Below, piece after piece: positions 42,450 through 52,213 of a stretch of 64,000 nucleotides of DNA; the stretch's first letter is position 1; each line of letters begins with the position of its first letter. The position numbers and the translations under genes are program-made. The notes beneath the pieces are model-generated. The model was not told where the DNA came from. It made no database searches and saw nothing but the letters and a program-made list of their open reading frames with translations. Source of the stretch: Anoplolepis gracilipes (Eukaryota > Arthropoda > Insecta > Hymenoptera > Formicidae); NCBI RefSeq assembly GCF_047496725.1, contig NC_132981.1, forward strand, positions 571,001-635,000, written 5' to 3'.

Positions 42450-42755
42450 GAATTTTACTTTCAGGTACAATCGGGTTTCGGATGTTGCCGTCTGTGGCTT
42501 CGTCGGCTGGGGCGGTCGTTAGGTCGTCGTTGTCGTCGCGGTCGCTCTCGTCGAGGTCGGGCCCGCATAAGTCTAAAGACTAAGGTGTTAGGAACCGTGC
42601 TTAGGGTCTGCATGATCGCGTAGACGTTAAATGTCGCGGTCGCGAACGGTCCGCTCCGGGATACCTGCCGTCCTCCCGGAGTATTTAGGCTTGGCGGCGT
42701 AAAGGTGGCTCTACGTCGCTCGACCACCCCTTCCACCGTACTCGTGGGAATCAGT

Positions 42756-45700
42756 ATGAAATTTAATAATATCTTTGACGTGGTGAGGAAGAGTGCCCGC
42801 CTGGCCGACCGCTTCCGGTCTGGCGCGGCCGCGAGTAGGGAAGCGCGGGGTGTCTCCGTCGTTGAGTCGCGGGTCTGCTCGACCGCGTGCTCGGTGGCGG
42901 CCTCCGCCTCCTCGAGAGCGCCTCACCGAGCTGTGCGCGGGCGGGCCCGTGACACAATACGCGATGGCGCACAGCCCCGAGATTGCGGCCTTCCTGCCGC
43001 TAGAACCGCGTTCGTGAATCGCGAAGCAACCGGGATTAGATCCGCGTACGTTGTGTTAGAGCGCTGTTCTATTACTACGATCAGGTCGGCGTCGGTCAAT
43101 TCAGCGCGAGAATCGGAGACCGGCGTAAAACAAATAGCGCGCGAAATAGAAAAGTCCGCGATTAGGCCCGCGATTAGACCCGCGCTTAGATCCGCGAACA
43201 TTGCGACAACGGTGCGAAAGACGGTTAGATTCGCGGACCCAACCCCACCCCACACAGCGAGTGGCCCGGCGCCACAGGAATTAGGTAGGATAAGCTCTAG
43301 CTTAGGTAGTGCGTCCACGGGTGTTAGGATGCTGCAGCTGAACATGCGACGTTCGGCTGTAGTAACGGGTGAGGTACGTCAACTCGTAGTCGAAAAGCGA
43401 CTTGACGTCTTAGCACTGCAGGAACCACACGTCGGGAAACAAGGTTCGGGTTACAAAGTCGTAGGATTAAGCATAGGGATGAGGGTTGCCGCAGTGCGCT
43501 CACAACGTCCGTGGGCAGCAGTGGTAATCTGCAATCCCAATTTAGATACGGTTTTCGTCTCGCAGCTTAGCACTACGCATTGTGTCTGCGTGGAAGTGCG
43601 GGCCCCCAGCTTCTCTTTCTACGTTGTCTCGTGCTACTTCCAGTACAGCGACGAGATTGAGAAGCACCTCAGCCACCTCGAAACGGTGCTTCGTTCACTG
43701 AGGGGGGAGAGACTTATTATAGGTGTAGACGCCAATGCTCGATCGTCACTCTGGGGTCCCCAAGAGACAGACGATAGAGGTGCCAGATTCGAGGACCTCA
43801 TCAGGGCATTTGGCTTGTCAGTGGTCAACGATGCTGGACAGCCGCCCACCTTTTGGACGACAAGGGGTTCGTCATTCATCGACGTAACCCTGACGTCGCC
43901 CTCCATGAACAAGTTCATCTGTGACTGGAAGGTAAGGTGTGACTGGACCACCAGTGACCACAGGGCCGTGGACATAAGATTGAGATTGCCGAAAGAGTCA
44001 GGTGCCGATCGGGGCGCTGGGAACACGAGGTTCGACACAAGTCGGGCCGACTGGGAACGGTTCTCTGTCACCCTGACAGATCTTTCAAGATCGCAACTGG
44101 AGGCTATCGATCTGTGCTCCACAATAGAAGTAGAGAAAATGGCAGAAACGCTCACAGTGGTGCTCACGGAGACCTGTGTCGCGTCAATGCCTAGGAAGCG
44201 CAAATTTAGGAAGTCCAACCCGTGGTGGACTAAAAAATTAACTATAATGAAGAAACAGGTATATAGATTGCGTCGTGCCCTTCAGGGAGGGCGAGAGGAC
44301 CCTACTTACCTCCGGGTGCTGCTGGAGTATCGTTCTTCACAAAGGCAGTACTGTAGGGGGGTGAGGCGGGCGAAACTCGCAAGCTGGCGGAAGTTCGTCA
44401 CATCGCACGGCAACCGGGAGCCCTGGGGCTTCGTTTACAAGCAACAGGCGAGCAAACTCCAGGTTGAGGGGGTGCTAAGCACACTCCGGTGTGGCGAATA
44501 TTCCACAAAGTCACTAGGGGAGACCGCTAGTTACCTCCTGGATGTGCACATCCCAGATGACCGGGAGATAGAAGACACGCTCGAACAGCGTGAAATTAGA
44601 AACGAATGCAGGGTCGCTCCCGATACAGCCGACGCCTCTTTCTTCACGGAGGCGGAAATGGCTCGCGCAGTGAAGACTTTTAAGAACAATAAAGCTCCGG
44701 GTTTAGATCTAGTCGAGGTCGCCGTACTCAAGGCGGCCTGTAAAATAATCCCCGGTCAGTTAGTTAGGCTTTTCAACGGGTGTCTCCAGTGGGGCGTCTT
44801 TCCTTCTGTCTGGAAGGAGGGTTCACTCCGAATCCTGCTGAAAGGCGAAGACAAGGACGAGAGAGACCCGAAATCCTACAGACCCATTTGTCTCCTCTCC
44901 GTAGTAGGAAAACTTTTCGAGAAGCTTATAAAAGCTCGTCTGCTAGACACGTCACTGGCACCGGGGAAGGTCTCCGATCGACAATTCGGGTTCATGCCCG
45001 GAAGGTCGACGGAGGAGGCTGTCGTGGAGTTGCGACGGATGGTCTCTGCCTCCGAAAGGAGGTACGCCATTGCGCTTCTCTTCGACATTTCCGGGGCTTT
45101 TGACAATGTCTGGTGGCCCCTTGTGTTAGATAGCCTTAAGAAACGAGATTGTCCGCGTAATATTTTCGAAGTACTCCGGAGTTACTTCAGCGATCGAAAT
45201 GTAAAAATCTCTCTTAGCTCCGCGGAGGTGTCCAAGCGGGCCGAGAGGGGGTGCCCTCAGGGTTCCGTTCTGGGCCCGGCCTGCTGGAACCTCATGTTTG
45301 ATGGCCTATTGAGATTACTGGAAGACGTGATTCCAGAAAGATTCGCCGCGTACGCGGACGACCTCGTGGTCGTCATAAACGGAAACTCGCGAAGAGAACT
45401 GGAAACAGAAGGCCAACGTGTAGTCAACATAATAACAGAATGGTGTAGGTCCGCGAAACTTCAGATTTCCGAGCGTAAAACTGAAGCCATCATTCTGAAA
45501 TCCGACGCGATCGCGAGAAACCCGATAGGTAGACGGGGAGGAGCACGACCGGATAGGAAGCGAAAAACAAGCAAGAAAACCGTCGACTTCGATAACAGAC
45601 CGCCAATTATTAAAATCGGTGAATCGAAAATAGGATTTAAGCGAACGGTTAGGTATCTTGGCGTCTATTTGGATAGAAATTTAAAGGTCAGATTGCACTG

Positions 45701-46508
45701 CGAATATTTAAACAGCAAAGTCGGTCCGCTGTTCGAAAAGTTAGGTAGAGTAGCGAGAGCCCATTGGGGCCTGCGTTTTAGGACACTCTCCACAATCTAC
45801 CGGGGCGTGTTCGCACCGACAGTGGCTTATGCCGCTGCGGGGTGGGCCGACCTGTGTACGGAGAGAGATATTAGAATTCTGAGAGCCTTGCAGCGTCGAG
45901 TCCTAATTTCAATGACTGGCGCATACCGCACGGCCTCGTGGGAGTCGCTTTGCGTCGTCGGAGGAGCGACTCCTGTAGACATAGTTCTTCGCGAAGGTGC
46001 CGCGCGTTATAACGTTAGATCGGGAAAAGACGCCAAGATCGGTAATATTGAGATCTCCGCCGGAACCGAAAGAAAAACCGCGATCGTAGGAATAAAAAAC
46101 GAAGCGATAAATATGTGGCAGACCCGATGGAATTCTTCAAGTAAGGGTCGTACCACGTTCGCCTTCTTTAGGGACGTGCGAGATAGGCTAGCTGCGCGTT
46201 CGTTAGATATAAATCATTGGAGCACACAGGTCCTCACTGGACACGGGGATTTCAGAGAAAGACTCGCGTCGTTAGGTCTCGTGGAAAGTGACGTGTGCAT
46301 TTGCGGAGGTGGAATCGATTCAGTCCAGCACTTCTTGCTGGAATGTCCCCTCTTTGACGCGCAGAGAGAGATACTGCGAAGCGTCGTACCGGAAGGTGAA
46401 TGGCAGTGGCCGGATGTGGCACGCTTCTTCGTGTCAAACCCAGAGGCCCTGTCCGTATTTACCGATTTTTGCCGCGAATCCCTCTGGTTGAAGGGATACG
46501 AAACGTAG
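42756..46508 (+). CDS. R1-clade ORF2: APE endonuclease-reverse transcriptase, intact
   Basis: 1250 residues, no stop or frameshift, from ATG 42756 (the open frame extends 17 codons further up, but this ATG is kept in all three copies). Residues 1-190: basic, alanine/arginine-rich, no known domain, with an RPAI/RPAL repeat near 138-144. Residues 191-410: APE-type endonuclease (MLQLNMRRS, LQEPHVG, IIGVDANARSSLWG, TTSDHRAVDIR), with the expected Asn, Glu, Asp and SDH residues. Residues about 640-970: reverse transcriptase (KSYRPICLLSVVGKLFEKL, LLFDISGAFDNVWW, GCPQGSVLGP, and AAYADDLVVV with catalytic YADD at 866-869). The C-terminus has a CX1CX8HX4C zinc motif (CICGGGIDSVQHFLLEC, 1181-1197). It nicks the target and primes cDNA synthesis. 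All catalytic residues are present, so it may be functional. Confidence 0.9.
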   Translation: MKFNNIFDVVRKSARLADRFRSGAAASREARGVSVVESRVCSTACSVAASASSRAPHRAVRGRARDTIRDGAQPRDCGLPAARTAFVNREATGIRSAYVVLERCSITTIRSASVNSARESETGVKQIAREIEKSAIRPAIRPALRSANIATTVRKTVRFADPTPPHTASGPAPQELGRISSSLGSASTGVRMLQLNMRRSAVVTGEVRQLVVEKRLDVLALQEPHVGKQGSGYKVVGLSIGMRVAAVRSQRPWAAVVICNPNLDTVFVSQLSTTHCVCVEVRAPSFSFYVVSCYFQYSDEIEKHLSHLETVLRSLRGERLIIGVDANARSSLWGPQETDDRGARFEDLIRAFGLSVVNDAGQPPTFWTTRGSSFIDVTLTSPSMNKFICDWKVRCDWTTSDHRAVDIRLRLPKESGADRGAGNTRFDTSRADWERFSVTLTDLSRSQLEAIDLCSTIEVEKMAETLTVVLTETCVASMPRKRKFRKSNPWWTKKLTIMKKQVYRLRRALQGGREDPTYLRVLLEYRSSQRQYCRGVRRAKLASWRKFVTSHGNREPWGFVYKQQASKLQVEGVLSTLRCGEYSTKSLGETASYLLDVHIPDDREIEDTLEQREIRNECRVAPDTADASFFTEAEMARAVKTFKNNKAPGLDLVEVAVLKAACKIIPGQLVRLFNGCLQWGVFPSVWKEGSLRILLKGEDKDERDPKSYRPICLLSVVGKLFEKLIKARLLDTSLAPGKVSDRQFGFMPGRSTEEAVVELRRMVSASERRYAIALLFDISGAFDNVWWPLVLDSLKKRDCPRNIFEVLRSYFSDRNVKISLSSAEVSKRAERGCPQGSVLGPACWNLMFDGLLRLLEDVIPERFAAYADDLVVVINGNSRRELETEGQRVVNIITEWCRSAKLQISERKTEAIILKSDAIARNPIGRRGGARPDRKRKTSKKTVDFDNRPPIIKIGESKIGFKRTVRYLGVYLDRNLKVRLHCEYLNSKVGPLFEKLGRVARAHWGLRFRTLSTIYRGVFAPTVAYAAAGWADLCTERDIRILRALQRRVLISMTGAYRTASWESLCVVGGATPVDIVLREGAARYNVRSGKDAKIGNIEISAGTERKTAIVGIKNEAINMWQTRWNSSSKGRTTFAFFRDVRDRLAARSLDINHWSTQVLTGHGDFRERLASLGLVESDVCICGGGIDSVQHFLLECPLFDAQREILRSVVPEGEWQWPDVARFFVSNPEALSVFTDFCRESLWLKGYET

Positions 46509-47026
46509 ATGAAATATTAGGTAGGCGCGTTGTTCAACCGAAGAGGTCGGAGCCTTCGGATATGGGGGTGTGACCCCGTAATCTTCTCGGGACAACCACG
46601 CTCTCGAGCAGCGTTCGCGTCGCGTTAGATAAAATTAGGTAGGACTCCACTTACCTTATTACGCCCACCTATCCCACCATTCCCTTCGCCCAACAGGGTC
46701 AGAAGCGTTCATCCAGGTCGGGATGCAAATGGACAGGCCTCCCCGTGGTCCCCGTGGGCACGACGGATAAGATAGCGGGGTGAAGGAGTCGGATAGTGGC
46801 GAATGCCAGCCGGCGGAGTTTATGTCACCCTAAGGAAGGAAGGATGGGCTTATTTGTCGTGGCCAAACTGTCCATCCTGCTCACACGAACCAGCAGGCGC
46901 TACTGGATTTTTCCATCGCCCGTCTCGGGGCGGTTCCGATAGACAGTGGATGTAAAAATGTGGCGTATGCCTGAAAGGGCGAGGTAGCACGGGCCTTTCC
47001 CACTCGTGGGAACGGCTCACACATTA

Positions 47027-47042
47027 ACTGTCCGAACCCTGC
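47027..47042 (+). other. Target site between copies 1 and 2
   Basis: Exact ACTGTCCGAACCCTGC directly after the CACACATTA end of copy 1. Confidence 0.9.
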
Positions 47043-50000
47043 CCCCCTCGTGGGCACACCTTGACGTGGTGAGGGGGCCTAGTAACCGAAAGGTGAAGCC
47101 AACGTGCCCAAACAGCATTGCCACGAGTCGGTGTCAGCTTGCTGAACGAATGGCTCTTATGTGGCAAGCGCACTGCGTGCGTTGTTCAGACGGTTTACGG
47201 CCGTCCCCCCCTTTTTTTTTTTTTTTTTTTCCTCCCCCCCCCCTAATTTCATGCGGGTGCTCCTGCGGGATGAGGGTGCGGAGCGGTGGGTGCTCCTGCC
47301 GTGAAGCGTCCCTCAGTGGGGAAAAGTGGGAGCCGGTCGGGACCCTCGCCCGAAGGACTGGATGGGTGACTCAGTCACCCGCCGGGCCAGAGGCGGGGAC
47401 CACCCCGATCCCAGTGACTCCCACGTGTGAGTGTGTGTGTGTCTGTGAGCGTGTCTACTAATTCTCTCTTTATTTTCAGGAATTTTACTTTCAGGTACAA
47501 TCGGGTTTCGGATGTTGCCGTCTGTGGCTTCGTCGGCTGGGGCGGTCGTTAGGTCGTCGTTGTCGTCGCGGTCGCGAACGGTCCGCTCCGGGATACCTGC
47601 CGTCCTTCCGGAGTATTTAGGCTTGGCGGCGTAAAGGTGGCTCTACGTCGCTCGACCACCCCTTCCACCGTACTCGTGGGAACAAATATGGTGTTTGAAA
47701 ACAAAATCTTTGACGTGGTGAGGAGGAGTGCCCGCCTGGCCGACCGCTTCCGGTCTGGCGCGGCCGCGAGTAGGGAAGCGCGGGGTGTCTCCGTCGTTGA
47801 GTCGCGGGTCTGCTCGACCGCGTGCTCGGTGGCGGCCTCCGCCTCCTCGAGAGCGCCTCACCGAGCTGTGCGCGGGCGGGCCCGTGACACAATACGCGAT
47901 GGCGCACAGCCCCTAGATTGCGGCCTTCCTGCCGCTAGAACCGCGTTCGTGAATCGCGAAGCAACCGGGATTAGATCCGCGTACGTTGTGTTAGAGCGCT
48001 GTTCTATTACTACGATCAGGTCGGCGTCGGTCAATTCAGCGCGAGAATCGGAGACCGGCGTAAAACAAATAGCGCGCGAAATAGAAAAGTCCGCGATTAG
48101 GCCCGCGATTAGACCCGCGCTCAGATCCGCGAACATTGCGACAACGGTGCGAAAGACGGTTAGATTCGCGGACCCAACCCCACCCCACACAGCGAGTGGC
48201 CCGGCGCCACAGGAATTAGATAGGATAAGCTCTAGCTTAGGTAGTGCGTCCACGGGTGTTAGGATGCTGCAGCTGAACATGCGACGTTCGGCTGTAGTAA
48301 CGGTGAGGTACGTCAACTCGTAGTCGAAAAGCGACTTGACGTCTTAGTATTGCAGGAACCACACGTCGGGAAACAAGGTTCGAGTTACAAAGTCGTAGGA
48401 TTAGGCATAGGGATGAGGGTTGCCGCAGTGCGCTCACAACGTCCGTGGGCAGCAGTGGTAATCTGCAATCCCAATTTAGATACGGTTTTCGTCTCGCAGC
48501 TTAGCACTACGCATTGTGTCTGCGTGGAAGTGCGGGCCCCCAGCTTCTCCTTCTACGTTGTTTCGTGCTACTTCCAGTACAGCGACGAGATTGAGAAGCA
48601 CCTCAGCCACCTCGAAACGGTGCTTCGTTCACTGAGGGGGGAGAGACTTATTATAGGTGTAGACGCCAATGCTCGATCGTCACTCTGGGGTCCCCAAGAG
48701 ACAGACGATAGAGGTGCCAGATTCGAGGACCTCATCAGAGCATTTGGCTTGTCAGTGGTCAACGATGCTGGACAGCCGCCCACCTTTTGGACGACAAGGG
48801 GTTCGTCATTCATCGACGTAACCCTGACGTCGCCCTCCATGAACAAGTTCATCTGTGATTGGAAGGTAAGGTGTGACTGGACCACCAGTGACCACAGGGC
48901 CGTGGACATAAGATTGAGATTGCCGAAAGAGTCAGGTGCCGATCAGGGCGCTGGGAACATGAGGTTCGACACAAGTCGGGCCGACTGGGAACGGTTCTCT
49001 GTCACCCTGATAGATCTTTCAAGATCGCAACTGGAGGCTATCGATCTGTGCTCCGCAATAGAAGTAGAGAAAATGGCAGAAACGCTCACAGTGGTGCTCA
49101 CGGAGACCTGTGATGCGTCAATGCCCAGAAAGCGCAAATTTAGGAAGTCCAACCCGTGGTGGACTAAAAAACTAACGATAGTTAAAAAACAGGTATATAG
49201 GTTGCGTCGTGCCCTTCAGGGAGGGCGAGAGGACCCTACTTACCTCCGGGTACTGCTGGAGTATCGTTCTTCACGAAGGCAGTACTGTAGGGGGGTGAAG
49301 CGGGCGAAACTCGCTAGCTGGCGGAAGTTCGTCACATCGCACGGCAACCGGGAGCCCTGGGGCTTCGTTTACAAGCAACAGGCGAGCAAACTCCAGGTTG
49401 AGAGGGTGCTAAGCACACTCCGGTGTGGTGAATATTCCACAAAGTCACTAGGGGAGACCGCTAGTTACCTCCTGGACGTGCACATCCCAGATGACCGGGA
49501 GATAGAAGACACGCTCGAACAGCGTGAAATTAGGAACGCATGCAGGGTCGCTCCCGATACAGCCGACGCCTCTCTCTTCACAGAGGCGGAAATGGCTCGC
49601 GCGGTGAAGACTTTTAAGAACAATAAAGCTCCGGGTTTAGATCTAGTCGAGGTCGCCGTACTCAAGGCGGCCTGTAAAATAATCCCCGGTCAGTTAGTTA
49701 GGCTTTTTAACGGGTGTCTCCAGTGGGGCGTCTTTCCTTCTGTCTGGAAGGAGGGTTCACTCCGAATCCTCCTGAAAGGCGAAGACAAGGACGAGAGAGA
49801 CCCGAAATCCTACAGACCCATTTGTCTCCTCTCCGTAGTAGGAAAACTTTTCGAGAAGCTTATAAAAGCTCGTCTGCTAGACACGTCACTGGCACCGGGG
49901 AAGGTCTCCGATCGACAATTCGGGTTCATGCCCGGAAGGTCGACGGAGGAAGCTGTCGTGGAGTTGCGACGGATGGTCTCTGCCTCCGAAAGGAGGTACG

Positions 50001-51960
50001 CCGTTGCGCTTCTCTTCGACATTTCCGGGGCTTTTGACAATGTCTGGTGGCCCCTTGTGCTAGATAGCCTTAAGAAACGAGATTGTCCGCGTAATATTTT
50101 CGAAGTACTCCGGAGTTACTTCAGCGATCGAAGTGTAAAAATTTCTCTTAGCTCCGCGAAGGTGTCCAAGCGGGCCGAGAGGGGGTGCCCTCAGGGTTCC
50201 GTTCTGGGCCCGGCCTGCTGAAACCTCATGTTTAATGGCCTATTGAGATTACTGGAAGACGTGATTCCAGATAGATTCGCCGCGTACGCGGACGACCTCG
50301 TGGTCGTCATAAACGGAAACTCGCGAAGAGAACTAGAAACAGAAGGCCAACGTGTAGTTAACATAATAACAGAATGGTGTAGGTCCGCGAAACTTCAGAT
50401 TTCCGAGCGTAAAACTGAAGCCATCATTCTGAAATCCGACGCGATCGCGAGAAACCCGATAGGTAGACGGGGAGGAGCACGACCGGATAGGAAGCGAAAA
50501 ACAAGCAAGAAAACCGTCGACTTCGATAACAGACCGCCAATTATTAAAATCAGTGAAACGAAAATAGGGTTTAAGCAAACGGTTAGGTATCTTGGCGTCT
50601 ATTTGGATAGAAATTTAAAGGTCAGAACGCACTGCGAATATTTAAACAGCAAAGTCGGGCAGCTGTTCGAGAAATTAGGTAGAGTAGCGAGAGCCCATTG
50701 GGGCCTGCGTTTTAGGACTCTCTCCACAATCTACCGGGGCGTGTTCGCACCGACAGTGGCTTATGCCGCTGCGGGGTGGGCCGACCTGTGTACGGAGAGA
50801 GACATTAGAATTCTGAGAGCCTTGCAGCGTCGAGTCCTAATTTCAATGACTGGCGCATACCGCACGGCCTCGTGGGAGTTGCTTTGCGTCGTCGGAGGAG
50901 CGACTCCTGTAGATATAGTCCTTCGCGAAGGTGCCGCGCGTTATAACGTTAGGTCGGGAAAAGACGCCAAGATCGGCAATATTGAGATCCCCGCCGGAAC
51001 CGAAAGAAAAACCGCGATCGTAGGAATTAAAAACGAGGCGATAAATATGTGGCAGACCCGATGGAACTCTTCAAGTAAGGGTCGTACCACGTTCGCCTTC
51101 TTTAGGGACGTGCGAGATAGGCTAGCTGCGCGTTCGCTAGAAATAAATCATTGGAGCACACAGGTCCTCACTGGACACGGGGATTTTAGAGAAAGACTCG
51201 CGTCGTTAGGTCTCGTGGAAAGTGACGTGTGCATTTGCGGAGGTGGAATCGATTCAGTCCAGCACTTCTTGCTGGAATGTCCCCTCTTTGACGCGCAGAG
51301 AGAGATACTGCGAAGCGTCGTACCGGAAGGTGAATGGCAGTGGCCGGATGTGGCACGCTTCTTCGTGTCAAACCCAGAGGCCCCTTCCGTATTCACCGAT
51401 TTTTGCCAAGAATCCCTCTGGCTGAAGGGATACGAATCGTAGATTGTATACTAGGTAGGTCCGTTGTTCAACCGAAGAGGTCGGAGCCTTCGGGTATGGG
51501 GGTGTGACCCCGTAATCTTCTCGGGACAACCACGCTCTCGAGCAGCGTTCGCGTCGCGTTAGAGGAAATTAGGTAGGACTCCATTTACCCTATTACGCCC
51601 ACCTATCCCACCATTCCCTTCGCCCGACAGGGTCAGAAGCGTTCATCCAGGTCGGGATGCAAATGAACAGGCCTCCCCGTGGTCCCCGTGGGCACGACGG
51701 ATAAGATAGCGGGGTGAAGGAGTCGGATAGTGGCGAATGCCAGCCGGCGGAGTTTATGTCACCCTAAGGAAGGAAGGATGGGCTTATTTGTCGTGGCCAA
51801 ACTGTCCATCCTGCACACACGAACCAGCAGGCGCTACTGGATTTTTCCATCGCCCGTCTCGGGGCGGTTCCGATAGACAGTGGATGTAAAAATGTGGCGT
51901 ATGCCTGAAAGGGCGAGGTAGCACGGGCCTTTCCCACTCGTGGGAACGGCTCACACATTA
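47043..51960 (+). mobile_element. Site-specific R1-clade retrotransposon, copy 2 (4918 bp)
   Basis: Same layout as copy 1. The 5' UTR lacks about 100 bases found in copy 1 at 42540-42640, between two GTCGCGGTCGC repeats. The T tract is about 19 long. The 3' UTR is nearly identical. Confidence 0.85.
47688..51442 (+). pseudogene. R1-clade ORF2, copy 2, with frameshift and stop
   Basis: Very similar to copy 1 throughout. Start at ATG 47688 (MVFENKIFDVVRRSARLADR). A one-base loss near 48302 (ACGGTGAGG for ACGGGTGAGG) shifts the frame just inside the endonuclease. A TGA at 50219-50221 replaces a Trp codon (PAC-stop-NLMF) between the QGSVLG and YADD motifs. Otherwise YADD, SDH and the C-terminal zinc motif are intact. 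Two recent-looking lesions inactivate it. Confidence 0.85.
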
Positions 51961-51976
51961 ACTGTCCGAACCCTGC
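51961..51976 (+). other. Target site between copies 2 and 3
   Basis: Exact ACTGTCCGAACCCTGC after the CACACATTA end of copy 2. Confidence 0.9.
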
Positions 51977-52172
51977 CCCCCCTCGTGGGCACACCCCCTC
52001 GTGGGCACACCCCCTCGTGGGCACACCTTGTCGTGGTGAGGGGGCTCTAGTAACCGAAAGGTGAAGCCAACGTGCCCAGACAGCATTGCCACGAGCCGGT
52101 GTCAACTTGCTGAACGAATGGCTCTTATGTGGCAAGCGCACTTCGTGCGTTGTTTAGACGGTCTACGGCCGT

Positions 52173-52213
<41 letters not shown>

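Larger units (their letters stand above)
42005..47026 (+). mobile_element. Site-specific R1-clade retrotransposon, copy 1 (5022 bp)
   Basis: Bounded by exact 16-base target copies. The 5' UTR (42005-42755) contains a 37-T tract at 42173-42209, a TG microsatellite and candidate splice signals. A single large ORF occupies 42756-46508, and a structured 3' UTR lies at 46509-47026 (for example AAGGATGG pairing with CCATCCT). No poly(A) tail is present at the 3' junction (CACACATTA then target). No gag ORF is seen. Confidence 0.85.

Noticed and set aside
42080..42583. Plus-strand frame with a run of phenylalanines
   Set aside because: The run is the T tract of the 5' UTR, and the frame is not conserved across the three copies.
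43634..44218. Long minus-strand frames antisense to ORF2, repeated in each copy
   Set aside because: They mirror the conserved ORF2 on the plus strand (same positions in all copies) and show no motif of their own.
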